Shown piece by piece: positions 50,975 through 59,155 of a DNA stretch of 64,000 nt. How positions within the stretch are numbered: position 1 is the stretch's first letter; the number at the start of each line of letters is the position of its first letter. This stretch comes from Saccharothrix sp. S26 (GTDB lineage Bacteria; Actinomycetota; Actinomycetes; Mycobacteriales; Pseudonocardiaceae): assembly GCF_021390395.1 (NCBI RefSeq), contig NZ_JAJUWT010000010.1, positions 186,001-250,000 of the forward strand. Reading direction: 5' to 3'. A program made the translations under genes and the position numbers. The notes below the pieces were generated by a model, which did no database searches, was not told where the DNA came from, and worked only from the letters and a program-made list of their open reading frames with translations.

Positions 50975-52507
50975 GTGCAGCCACTGCCCCCGAACGCCCC
51001 GTCGCGGATCGGCGACTACACGCTGCTCGCCGCACTCGGCCGCGGCGCGATGGGGTCGGTCTACCTGGCGCGGTCACGCGGCGGGCGGCCGATCGCGGTC
51101 AAGGTCGCGCGCGCCGAGCTGGCCGACAACCCGCAGTTCCGCGAGCGCTTCCGCCGCGAGGTCGAGATGGCCCGCGCGGTCGGCGGCTTTTGGACCGCCA
51201 CCGTCGTGGACGCCGACCCCGACGCCGACCGGCCGTGGATGGCCACCGAGTACATCCCCGGCCCGAGCCTCCAGCAGGCCGTCCAGGACCACGGCCCGCT
51301 GCCCGAACGCGCCGTGCGCCGCCTCGCCGGCGGCCTGGCCGAGGCGCTGGTCGCGATCCACGGCGCGGGCCTGGTGCACCGCGACCTCAAGCCGTCCAAC
51401 GTGCTGCTGGCCGACGACGGCCCCCGCGTGATCGACTTCGGCATCGCCCGCGCGCTGGAGCACTCCGCGCTCACCGAAGCGGGCATCGTGTTCGGCACCC
51501 CCGGTTACCTGTCGCCCGAACAGGTCGTCGGCCACCAGATCACCACCCAGAGCGACGTGTTCGCGCTCGGCTCGGTGCTGGTCTACGCCGCCACGGGCGG
51601 TGGGCCGTTCGGCGAGGGCGCGACGTCCGCGCTGGTCTACCGCGTGGTCCACCAGGAGCCGGACCTGACCCGCGTGCCGCCGGGCCTGGTGCCGCTGATC
51701 GTGCCGTGCCTGGTGCGCGAACCGGCGAACCGGCCGACGCCCGCCCGGCTGCTGGAGGCGATCGGCCCGCCGTCCGCCGAGCCGTCCTGGCTGCCCGAAC
51801 GGGTGCGCACCATGGTCGAGCAACGGCACACCGAGCTGGGCAACCTGCCCGCCAAGCCGCCGACGCGGGTGCTGGTGGACGACCCGCCGCCCAAACCGCC
51901 GACCCTCGTCGCACCCACACCCGCACCCGTGCCGACCCGCACGCCGTCACCCAAGGCCGCGCCCGTCCGCATCGAGCCCGAGCGCAAGGAGGTCCGGCCC
52001 ACCGGCGTCCGGTTCAAGACCTCCCGCATGGTGGGCCTGAGCTGGGCCGGGGCGAACGTGCTGGCCGCCGTCGTCACGGCCTCCATCGCCGACCCGGCCG
52101 CCGGCGCGCCCGGCGCGGTGCGGCTGGCCGCGTTCCTCGCGTTCCTGGCGTTCGCGGTGGCCGGTGTCCGCCTGCTGGTCGGCGCCGCCCGCTCGCCGCT
52201 CACCCTCGACGTGGGCCCCGACGGCATCACGCTGTCCAACGGAACGGAGTCCCGCCGCCTCCCGTGGTACGCCATCGCCCGCGTCAAGGTCGAGGCGCAC
52301 CACGCCCGCCCGTGGCTCATGGTCTGGCTGGTCCCGGCAGCCAGGACGCCGGCCACCCTGGGACGTGGCAGCTTCACCCAGCACAAGGGCGGCCTGCGCG
52401 TCTACCCGATCTCGCACGAGCGCTACCGCAAGCGCCGCGACCGCGACGTGGTCGAACTGCGCTCGGCCCTGGCCTGGTACGGCTCCGCCGCTTACGACCC
52501 CCGATAG
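50975..52507 (+). CDS. Transmembrane Ser/Thr protein kinase
   Basis: 510 residues. Hanks-type kinase: ALGRGAMGSVYLA (20-32), Lys43 in AVKVA, HRDLKPSN (135-142), IDFGIARA (153-160) and GTPGYLSPEQ. A Pro-rich linker (about 285-330) leads to two helices (about 350-400) and a C-terminal PH-like domain of about 100 residues (GITLSNGTESRRLPWYAIARVKVE). No PASTA repeats, so it is not PknB. It could regulate the neighbouring envelope genes, but no substrate is visible. In-frame GTGs at 50948 and 50966 are less likely starts. Confidence 0.92.
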   Translation: MQPLPPNAPSRIGDYTLLAALGRGAMGSVYLARSRGGRPIAVKVARAELADNPQFRERFRREVEMARAVGGFWTATVVDADPDADRPWMATEYIPGPSLQQAVQDHGPLPERAVRRLAGGLAEALVAIHGAGLVHRDLKPSNVLLADDGPRVIDFGIARALEHSALTEAGIVFGTPGYLSPEQVVGHQITTQSDVFALGSVLVYAATGGGPFGEGATSALVYRVVHQEPDLTRVPPGLVPLIVPCLVREPANRPTPARLLEAIGPPSAEPSWLPERVRTMVEQRHTELGNLPAKPPTRVLVDDPPPKPPTLVAPTPAPVPTRTPSPKAAPVRIEPERKEVRPTGVRFKTSRMVGLSWAGANVLAAVVTASIADPAAGAPGAVRLAAFLAFLAFAVAGVRLLVGAARSPLTLDVGPDGITLSNGTESRRLPWYAIARVKVEAHHARPWLMVWLVPAARTPATLGRGSFTQHKGGLRVYPISHERYRKRRDRDVVELRSALAWYGSAAYDPR

Positions 52508-52518
52508 AGGTGCCGGCC

Positions 52519-52747
52519 GTGGACGAGCCCGAGCAGCCTTCTCCGACCGGGCTCGCGTTCCCGCTGGTCGCGTTGACCACGGTGTTCGCCGTGCTGCGGC
52601 CGTACTTCGCCTGGCGGCCCCTGCGGGTGCTGATGGGGGAGTCGCTCTCCCGGTTCCGCGGTGAACGAGCTGTTCGCCGAGTACCAGCGGATCTGGGACC
52701 GGCAGAGCGCCAGGTGGGCGGAGTTGCGCCGGGTCAGCGACCGCTGA
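52519..52747 (+). pseudogene. Small frameshifted or overlapping reading frame
   Basis: Two coding-like pieces lie in different frames. Piece 1 starts at GTG 52519 (VDEPEQPSPTGLAFPLVALT, then TVFAVLRPYFAWRPLRVLMG). Piece 2 is read from 52662 (VNELFAEYQRIWDRQSARWA) to a stop at 52747. Joined by a one-base shift near 52660 they make one protein of about 75 residues with a plausible helix and amphipathic tail. Without the shift, piece 1 runs on into the antisense of the next gene. I do not recognise a family. It could be a sequencing or real frameshift. Confidence 0.4.
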
Positions 52748-53519
52748 ACACCGCCCGGCCCGGGCCGTCGGCCAGGAACGACCGCACCGCGCCACGCAGG
52801 TCCTCGCTGTCGAACAGCTCGGCCGCGATCGCGGTGACGTGTTCGTTCGCCTCGGCCACCCCGCCGCTCTCGTAGTGCGCCAGCACCCGCTTGGTCGCCG
52901 CGTGCGCCAACGTGGGCCCGGTCGCCAGCGCCACGGTGAACTCCAGCGCGGCGTCGTCGAAGCCCTCGTCCGGCAGCACCCGGTTGACCACGCCCCAGCG
53001 CTCCAGCGTGGCCGCGTCGTAGCGCTCGCCGGTCATCACGAATTCCTTGGCCCGCCCCACGCCCGCCCGCGCGGCCAGCCGCTGCGTGCCGCCCATGGTC
53101 GGGGTCAGCCCGACGACCTTCTCCACCAACCCGAACGACGCCCGCTCGCAGGCCAGCACGATGTCGCACGCCACCGCCACCTCGAACGCCCACGTCAGGC
53201 ACAGCCCGTGCGCGGCGAACACGGTCGGGAACGGCAGCGCGGCCACCCGGTCGGGCAGCTCCAGCATCCGGTCGAACAGGGCCTTGGCCTGCGCGGACGT
53301 CTTCTGCTCGGCGAACAGCCGCACGTCGACGCCGCCGCTGACGACCTTGCCCTCGAAGCGGATGAGCAGCGCCCGCGCGGGTCGTCGCTCCAGGTCCTCG
53401 ACCGCCGCCTCCAGCAGGTCCTGCAACTCGGCGGTGTAGAGGTTCAGCGGGGGAGCGTCGACGGTGAGCACGGCCAGTCCCACGGCGTCCCGCTCCAGCC
53501 GGACCTGTTGCGCTGCCAC
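52734..53519 (-). CDS. Enoyl-CoA hydratase/isomerase family protein
   Basis: 261 residues of the crotonase fold. The oxyanion-hole strands are ALLIRFEGKVVSGGVDVRLF and VFAAHGLCLTWAFEVAVACD; the second catalytic region has ASFGLVEKVVGLTPTMGGTQRLA with Glu. It hydrates or isomerises an acyl-CoA; the substrate is unknown. The start GTG 53519 is preceded by TAAAGT (53533-53528), a good -10, so the transcript is likely leaderless. A longer frame upstream runs into the promoter. Convergent with the broken small frame. Confidence 0.9.
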   Translation of the reverse strand: MAAQQVRLERDAVGLAVLTVDAPPLNLYTAELQDLLEAAVEDLERRPARALLIRFEGKVVSGGVDVRLFAEQKTSAQAKALFDRMLELPDRVAALPFPTVFAAHGLCLTWAFEVAVACDIVLACERASFGLVEKVVGLTPTMGGTQRLAARAGVGRAKEFVMTGERYDAATLERWGVVNRVLPDEGFDDAALEFTVALATGPTLAHAATKRVLAHYESGGVAEANEHVTAIAAELFDSEDLRGAVRSFLADGPGRAVFSGR

Positions 53520-53527
53520 GGACCTGG

Positions 53528-53533
53528 ACTTTA
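53528..53533 (-). promoter_or_regulatory. -10 element of a leaderless enoyl-CoA hydratase transcript
   Basis: Minus strand TAAAGT, 8 nt before GTG 53519. No ribosome site precedes the GTG, consistent with a leaderless start. Confidence 0.45.
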
Positions 53534-53594
53534 CACGCGTCCGGAATGCCGAAAACCAGGTGGCCAAATGGCCCAGTGGGGCGAAAATCGGCCT

Positions 53595-54062
53595 ATGAGT
53601 TCCTGGACCGTTCAGCCCGAACCGGTTGACAGCCCGACCGCGGTGGCCGTGATCCGCACCTACCTGGCCGACATCATCGCCCGCTACTACGGCCGCCCGG
53701 CCACGCCCGCCGAGGTCGACCAGGCGATCGCCGACGACCCGACCGACGACCTGGCCCGGTTCTTCGTCGGCCGGCGCGACGGTCGGGTGCTGGGGTGCGT
53801 CGGCTTCCGCATGGTTGACCGCGAAACGGCGGAGATGAAGCGGATGTTCGTCGATCCGGCGGCCCGGGGCACCGGCGGGGGCGCGGCTCTGCTCGCGGCG
53901 GTCGAGGAGGGGGCCGTCTCATTTGGAGCCGCGGCCATTCGCCTCGACACCCGTACTGACCTGGTCGAAGCGCGGGCGCTGTACGCGCGGCACGGCTACC
54001 GTGAGGTGCCCGCGTTCAACGACGACCGCTATGCGGAGCACTGGTTCGAAAAGCGGCTATAG
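53595..54062 (+). CDS. GNAT family N-acetyltransferase
   Basis: 155 residues. The acetyl-CoA loop is MKRMFVDPAARGTGGGAALL (motif A, R/Q-x-x-G-x-G as RGTGGG), followed by IRLDTRTDLVEARALYARHGYRE and a C-terminal HWFEKRL. The substrate cannot be inferred. ATG 53595. The following 98 nt are AT-rich and lead to the YCII-LuxR gene. Confidence 0.9.
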   Translation: MSSWTVQPEPVDSPTAVAVIRTYLADIIARYYGRPATPAEVDQAIADDPTDDLARFFVGRRDGRVLGCVGFRMVDRETAEMKRMFVDPAARGTGGGAALLAAVEEGAVSFGAAAIRLDTRTDLVEARALYARHGYREVPAFNDDRYAEHWFEKRL

Positions 54063-54160
54063 GGGCCATTGGGTTCCCATATCACTGTTGTGATGTGTCT
54101 CACTTGACACTGAATAAACGCCCCAGTTGAGTATGTGGCGAAAGTCGGCCGCGGAATGAA

Positions 54161-54709
54161 ATGGGGATCAGTCCAGTGGCTTTCGCCGTTGAGTTGACAT
54201 TTCGTGATGCGCGCCAGGTGCGGAGATCCATTCATCTCGCACACCGGGAATATTGGCGTCCCTTAGCCGAGCAGGGTGTGCTCGTCGGAACCGGCCCGTG
54301 GGCCGACGGTTCCGGCGTGCTTCTCATCGTGCAGGTGCCGGACGACGCCGCGGCCCGGGACCTGGTGCGCGGTGACCCGTACGTGCGATCGCAGTCGATC
54401 GCGGAGGTGCGCATACGCCAGTGGCACGTGCTGCTGGGTGTGCCGGAAGGTGAGCGCGTGCCGGGCATGGTCCGGCCGCGTGACGGGCAGAGCGCCGAGG
54501 CGCGCTCGCGCGAGCCGTTGACGCCGCACGAGCACCGGATCGCGCTGATGATGTTGGAGGGCATGACGAACCGGCAGATCGCCGAGCACTTCTCGGTGTC
54601 GACCCGGGCCGTCGAGCTCCACATCACCCGCATCTACCGCAAGCTCGACATCGGCAGGCGGGCCCAGCTCGCCGCGGCGATGCCGTGGGGCCAGCGCTCG
54701 TACCTCTAG
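54161..54709 (+). CDS. YCII-domain protein fused to LuxR-type HTH
   Basis: 182 residues. Residues 1-95 are a YCII dimeric alpha/beta barrel (SIHLAHREYWRPLAEQGVL, VGTGPWADGSGVLLIVQV, RGDPYVRSQSIAEVRIRQW), with the conserved His and Asp-Pro-Tyr. Residues about 118-180 are a LuxR HTH (LTPHEHRIALMMLEGMTNRQ, HFSVSTRAVELHITRIYRKL). The YCII part may sense a small ligand and the HTH bind DNA. Start ambiguous: ATG 54161 or GTG 54176. The upstream 100 nt are unusually AT-rich. Confidence 0.85.
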   Translation: MGISPVAFAVELTFRDARQVRRSIHLAHREYWRPLAEQGVLVGTGPWADGSGVLLIVQVPDDAAARDLVRGDPYVRSQSIAEVRIRQWHVLLGVPEGERVPGMVRPRDGQSAEARSREPLTPHEHRIALMMLEGMTNRQIAEHFSVSTRAVELHITRIYRKLDIGRRAQLAAAMPWGQRSYL

Positions 54710-55560
54710 TCGCACGTACCGGTCGGACGCAGTGACGCGAGGATCGGCGGGCCAGCCCGTCGGTCCTCGCTGCGTCCCGGCCCAACCCTCAGCCCAGCGG
54801 GTCCGCCCAGCGCGGCCACCGCCTCGCCGTCGCCGCGCTCCAGTGCCACCAGCGTGATCGAGTTCTCCGCCGACCGCACGCCGCAGTCGGCCAGGTGCCG
54901 CTCGGCCGCGTCCCGGTCGCCCCGCGCCACGGCCAGGCACCCCGGCACCAGGACGATCTCCCCGGCGACCGGCAGCATCTCCTGGACGGGTCGCGGACCT
55001 CCAACGCCCGGTCCGCGGCGGCCTCGCCGTGCCGCAGCCAGTCGGGCCGCAGCCCGGCGCGGCGGCTGTGTTCGGCCGGCTGCATGAATGGGGCGGGGCG
55101 TGACGTCGTCCAGGGCGCGCAGCGCGCGCAGGTGCAGCCGTTGCCACTCGGGGCCGGTGGGCGCGGCCCTGGCCTGTTCGGGCGCGACGGCGCCGACCTC
55201 GGCCAGCAGCCGTTCGGTGGCGGGCACGCCGAGCACGGCGGCGGCCTCGGCGACGCGCCTGCCCGTGACGGACGGCCCGGCCAGCCGTTCGGCCATCGGG
55301 CAGGCGAGTTCGGGCACCAACGGCCTCAGCACGCCCGTCACGGGACTCAGTGACACCCGACCGAGGTAGTCGCCCGCGGTGCGCAACGCGTCGAGCACCG
55401 CGCCGTGCGGGAACGGCTCGCGCAGCGGCCAGCCTGCTCTTGCCGACGCCCGCCTCACCGGCCACCGGCGCCACGGACGGCTGCGAGGCCACCGCCGAGC
55501 AGCGCTCGAGCGGACCCCGGTATTGGAACCCGAATCCTTCCGTCGGAGCAGCCCCCTTGC
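54706..55560 (-). pseudogene. Decayed large LuxR-type ATPase regulator (LAL family)
   Basis: Pieces of one protein lie in several minus-strand frames. Near 55500 is PVAGEAGVGKSRLAAAR, a Walker A. Another frame gives EPFPHGAVLDALR, PVTGVLRPLVPELA and AAAVLGVPATERLLAEV, typical of the ATPase and following region of LAL regulators. Further frames give WQRLHLRALRAL and a tetratricopeptide-like ERHLADCGVRSAENSITLVAL. Intact members are about 900 residues with a LuxR HTH at the end; here the length is under 300 and frameshifted, and no HTH remains. Confidence 0.75.
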
Positions 55561-55728
55561 CTAGCTGTAACGATATGGGGCTGTTCGGGTGGTAATCGCG
55601 GCGAACGAGCACTTCGAGTGCCGTGGAAAGGTTACCGACCGTGCGGTATGTCACATGATTAGGCGATCCGGGTGGCTTCTGTCAATACTCCTTACCCGTC
55701 GGTAACGTGAGCAGTGGGAGTCCCGTTG

Positions 55729-56949
55729 GTGCGCAACTTCGTCGTCGGATCGACCGTGCTCGCCGTGCTGCTCGCCGGCTGCGGCGCGCCGGACGAGGAC
55801 CCGGTCAAGACCGGTCCCGGCGTCACCGACGACACCATCTCGCTGGGCGTGCTCACCGACATGACGGGACCGTTCTCGGCCACGTCGCTCATCCGGATCA
55901 AGGGCTACGAGCTGTTCCTGGGCGAGCTGAACGAGCGCGGCGGCATCTGCGGGCGCAAGGTCGAGCTGAAGCAGGCCGACCACGGCTACGACGTGAACCG
56001 CGCGTTGACCGCGTACTTCGACCTGGAGCCGCAGGTGCTCGGGTTCATGGACGTCACCGGCGCGCCGATGACCGAGGCCATCGAGCCGGACCTGATGCAG
56101 ACCCGCGCCCTCGCCGCGCCCGCGTCCTGGTCGGCGAGCCTGCTCGGCAACCCGCACATGATGGTCGTCGGCACCACCTACGACCTCGACGTGATCAACG
56201 GGCTGGACCACGTGAAGCGGTCCGGCGCGATCCGCGAGGGTGACACGATCGGGCACGTTTACGTCGACAGCGACTACGGCCGCAACGCGGTGGAGGGCAG
56301 CACGTTCGCCGCCCAGCAGTGGGGCATGGAGCTGGTCGCGAAGGCCGTGCCGGAGACCGCGGACGTGGCCGCGCAGGTCGGCGAGCTGCGTGCGGCCGGG
56401 GCGAAGGCGGTGTTCCTGAGCACGTCGCCGCAGCAGACCGCGACCGCCGTCGCCACCGCCGAGCGGCTGGGCTGGGACGTGCCGTTCCTGGTCAACGCGG
56501 CCGGCTACGACCCGTTGATCCTCGACTCGCCCGCGGCGGCGGCCGTGGTGAAGCGGGTGCGGGTGGTGTCGCCGATCGCGCCGTTCGCGACCGACCTGCC
56601 GGGGCCGCGCGCGGTGGCGGAGGCGTTCACGCGCGAGTTCCCCGACTTGGAGCCGACCGGGTCGGTGGACCACGGGTACGTGATCGGGGTGGCGTTCGCG
56701 GCGGTGCTGCGCAAGGCGTGCGGGGAGCGCGACCTGACCCGTGACGGCGTGTTGCGGGCGTTCCAGGACACCAACGAGGTGGACACCGGCAGCCTCACCG
56801 GGACGCTCCGGTTCTCGCTGGTGGGGCGACCGTCGGCGACGCAGTCCTACATCTCGCGGCCCGACCCGGCGACACCCGGTGGGCTGGCCGTGATCGCCAA
56901 CCTGTTCGAGTCGGACCTGGTCAAGCTCAAGGGCACCCGGGCGAAGTAG
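55729..56949 (+). CDS. ABC-type branched-chain amino-acid-like substrate-binding lipoprotein
   Basis: 406 residues of the periplasmic-binding-protein type I fold. Lipobox LLAGC with Cys18, then ISLGVLTDMTGPFSATSL, IKGYELFLGELNERGGICGRKVEL and VYVDSDYGRNAVEG, as in LivJ/urea-binding proteins. It lacks permease and ATPase genes nearby, so it may serve a transporter elsewhere or act as a sensor. GTG 55729 has GGGAG 8 nt upstream; GTG 55714 is in frame but overlaps that site. Confidence 0.88.
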   Translation: MRNFVVGSTVLAVLLAGCGAPDEDPVKTGPGVTDDTISLGVLTDMTGPFSATSLIRIKGYELFLGELNERGGICGRKVELKQADHGYDVNRALTAYFDLEPQVLGFMDVTGAPMTEAIEPDLMQTRALAAPASWSASLLGNPHMMVVGTTYDLDVINGLDHVKRSGAIREGDTIGHVYVDSDYGRNAVEGSTFAAQQWGMELVAKAVPETADVAAQVGELRAAGAKAVFLSTSPQQTATAVATAERLGWDVPFLVNAAGYDPLILDSPAAAAVVKRVRVVSPIAPFATDLPGPRAVAEAFTREFPDLEPTGSVDHGYVIGVAFAAVLRKACGERDLTRDGVLRAFQDTNEVDTGSLTGTLRFSLVGRPSATQSYISRPDPATPGGLAVIANLFESDLVKLKGTRAK

Positions 56950-56995
56950 CCCCGCCGGGTAGTTTCCGCCGGTCCGCGCGGGGAATCCGAGGCGC

Positions 56996-57436
56996 ATGAT
57001 CGAGGTGCGCTGGGCGGTGCCCACGTCGGTGGAGCGGGTGTTCGCGGTGCTGGCCGACGGCTGGTCGTACGCGGGCTGGGTGGTGGGCGCGGCGCACATC
57101 CGCGAGGTCGACGCGGGCTGGCCGGGCACCGGCACGCGGATCCACCACAGCGTCGGCGCGTGGCCGTTGGCCGTGAAGGACGTGACCAAGGTGCTGGACG
57201 TCGACCCACCCCGGATGCTCGAACTGGAAGCCCGCATGTGGCCGCTGGGAGCCGCCCGCATCCGCTTCACCCTCGCCCCGACCTCGGACGGCTGCGAGAT
57301 CACCATGGCCGAGGAGGCCGTCAAGGGCCCGCTCTCCCTCCTCCCGACCGCCGCCCAAGCCCTCTTCCTCACCCCCCGCAACCGCGAATCCCTGCGCCGC
57401 CTGGCCGACCAAGCCACCCGCCGCGGCAACCCCTGA
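56996..57436 (+). CDS. SRPBCC (START/Bet v1-like) family protein
   Basis: 146 residues. It opens VRWAVPTSVERVFAVLADGWSYA and continues AHIREVDAGWPGTGTRIHH, MLELEARMWPLGAARIRF and CEITMAEEAVKGP, the polyketide-cyclase/SRPBCC fold that binds hydrophobic ligands. No catalytic residue can be assigned. ATG 56996. It is followed by the third repeat block and a convergent oxidoreductase gene. Confidence 0.87.
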   Translation: MIEVRWAVPTSVERVFAVLADGWSYAGWVVGAAHIREVDAGWPGTGTRIHHSVGAWPLAVKDVTKVLDVDPPRMLELEARMWPLGAARIRFTLAPTSDGCEITMAEEAVKGPLSLLPTAAQALFLTPRNRESLRRLADQATRRGNP

Positions 57437-57437
57437 C

Positions 57438-57582
57438 CCGAGAGTCCTACCTCCAGCACCCGAGAGTCCTACGTTCAGGACCCCCGAATTCAACGCTCAC
57501 GTCAGGCCACCGCGTCCTGAGCGTTCAACTCGGGTGTTCTGAACGTAGGACTCTCGCGTTCCGAACGTAGGACTCTCGGGGT
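57438..57582. repeat. Dispersed repeat, copy 3, with 38-bp inverted repeat
   Basis: GAGAGTCCTACCTCCAGCAC and similar units flank an inverted repeat: 57462-57499 and 57518-57555 match in 34 of 38 positions around an 18-nt loop. Each arm is the same core as in copies 1 and 2. It lies between convergent genes and could end transcription from both sides. Confidence 0.88.
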
Positions 57583-59155
57583 AGAGGGAGTGGTGGAGGG
57601 TGCGGAGGAGGAGGTGGTAGGCGTCGCCGGCCAGGGCGTTGCGGGCCAGGGCGGCACGGGCGGCGTTGGCGCCGGCGGCACCGTGGACACCGCCGCCCGG
57701 GTGGGCCGACGCGGAGGTCAGGTAGAGGCGGTCGATCGGGGTGTCGGCCCGGCCCAGGCCCGGGACCGGGCGGAACACCAGCTGCTGGTGGATGCCGGCC
57801 GTGCCCGAGTTGATCGAACCCGCCACCAGGCTGCGGTTGCGGGCCTCCAGGTCGTCCGGGCCCTGGATCACGCGGGCGCGGATCAGGTCGCGGAAGCCGG
57901 GCGCGTGCTGCTCGACCAACTGCTCGACCCGGTCGGCACGGCGGCGCAGCCGGTCCGCCGACCACCGCTCACCCCGCGGCACGTGCGTGTACGCCCACGC
58001 CGTCTCCGTGCCCGCCGGTGACCGCGTCGGGTCCGTCGTCGTCATCTGCCCCATGATCACGAACGGCGTCCGCGGCACCCGGCCGCACGCGATCTCCGTG
58101 CTGGACATGGCCAACCCGTTGAAGTCCCCTCCCAAGTGGACGGTCCCCGCACCGCGCACCGCCGGGGCCGTCCACGGCACGGGCCCGTCCAACGCCCAGT
58201 CCACCTTGATCGTCGCGTCGTCCCACTCGAACGCCGCCAGGTCGGCCACCAACCGCGACGGCAGGTGCTCCGCACCCACCAACCCGAGGTACAGCGCCGG
58301 CGCGGGCACGTCCGCCAGCACCGCCTTCCGCGCCCGCACGTACCCGCCCTCCGCGTCACGCACCCCGAGCGCACGCCCACCGGCCACCACCACCCGGTCG
58401 ACCGGCCGACCGCACTGCACCACGCCACCCAGCCGCCGCACCATGGCCCCGGTCAACGCACCGGCCCCACCTTCCGGAACCGGGTAGCCGACGTCCTGCG
58501 CGAGCATCGACAGCAACCACCCGAACGCCGCACCACCGGCCTGGTCCGGCCCGAGGTCGGTGTGCATCGCGTTGCCCGCCAACAACAACGGCGCGCCCTC
58601 GCCCGCGAACCGCTCGTCCCCGAACGCCCGCACGGACTGCACGAACGACCGCGCGAGCCGCAGCGCCCCACCCGCGCCCAACGCGCCCAGCAGCCCGACA
58701 CCGGCCCGCACCGGCGGGAACGGCCGCATCAACGCCTCGACCAACTGCGACCGGACCCGCGTCCACTGCGCGAACTCCGCCCGCCACGCGTCACCGTCAC
58801 CCGCGCCGAACTCCTCCACCGACGCCGCCGTCCGGTCCACGTCCCGCGACAGCACCACGGCCCGGTCGTCGGGCAGCACGTGCGCCAGCACCTCCGGCGC
58901 GCGCCGCCACCGCAACCCGTGCCGCTCCAGCCCCAGCCCGGAGATCACCGGCGACGCCGCGCCCAGCGGGTAGAACGCGCTGAACAGGTCGTGCCGGAAC
59001 CCCGGTTCGGTCAGCTCGGCCGTGCGCACCGCGCCGCCGGGCTCGTCGGCGGCCTCCAGCACGAGCACGTCCCACCCGGCGTCGGCCAGCAGGTTCGCCG
59101 CCACCAGCCCGTTCGGGCCCGACCCGATGACCACCGCGTCCACGACATCGCTCAA
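57497..59155 (-). CDS. FAD-dependent oxidoreductase, phytoene-desaturase-like
   Basis: 552 residues. The dinucleotide motif DAVVIGSGPNGLVAANLLAD is at residues 6-25, with VLVLEAADEPGGAVRT following. The central RRLGGVVQCGRPVDRVVVAG and the C-terminal GIHQQLVFRPVPGLGRADTP, then YLTSASAHPGGGVHGAAGANAA (ending in the FAD loop) match the CrtI/amine-oxidase group; the substrate is unknown. The TTG at 59155 overlaps the epimerase stop; GTG 59143 is an alternative. The last 26 codons, from about ESPTFGTRESYVQ, are encoded by repeat copy 3. Confidence 0.88.
   Translation of the reverse strand: MSDVVDAVVIGSGPNGLVAANLLADAGWDVLVLEAADEPGGAVRTAELTEPGFRHDLFSAFYPLGAASPVISGLGLERHGLRWRRAPEVLAHVLPDDRAVVLSRDVDRTAASVEEFGAGDGDAWRAEFAQWTRVRSQLVEALMRPFPPVRAGVGLLGALGAGGALRLARSFVQSVRAFGDERFAGEGAPLLLAGNAMHTDLGPDQAGGAAFGWLLSMLAQDVGYPVPEGGAGALTGAMVRRLGGVVQCGRPVDRVVVAGGRALGVRDAEGGYVRARKAVLADVPAPALYLGLVGAEHLPSRLVADLAAFEWDDATIKVDWALDGPVPWTAPAVRGAGTVHLGGDFNGLAMSSTEIACGRVPRTPFVIMGQMTTTDPTRSPAGTETAWAYTHVPRGERWSADRLRRRADRVEQLVEQHAPGFRDLIRARVIQGPDDLEARNRSLVAGSINSGTAGIHQQLVFRPVPGLGRADTPIDRLYLTSASAHPGGGVHGAAGANAARAALARNALAGDAYHLLLRTLHHSLYPESPTFGTRESYVQNTRVERSGRGGLT

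Noticed and set aside
55566..55592. TGTAAC at 55566-55571, like the exopolysaccharide promoters.
   Set aside because: No CGA-type -10 follows at 16-18 nt, and no gene starts on that strand within 100 nt.
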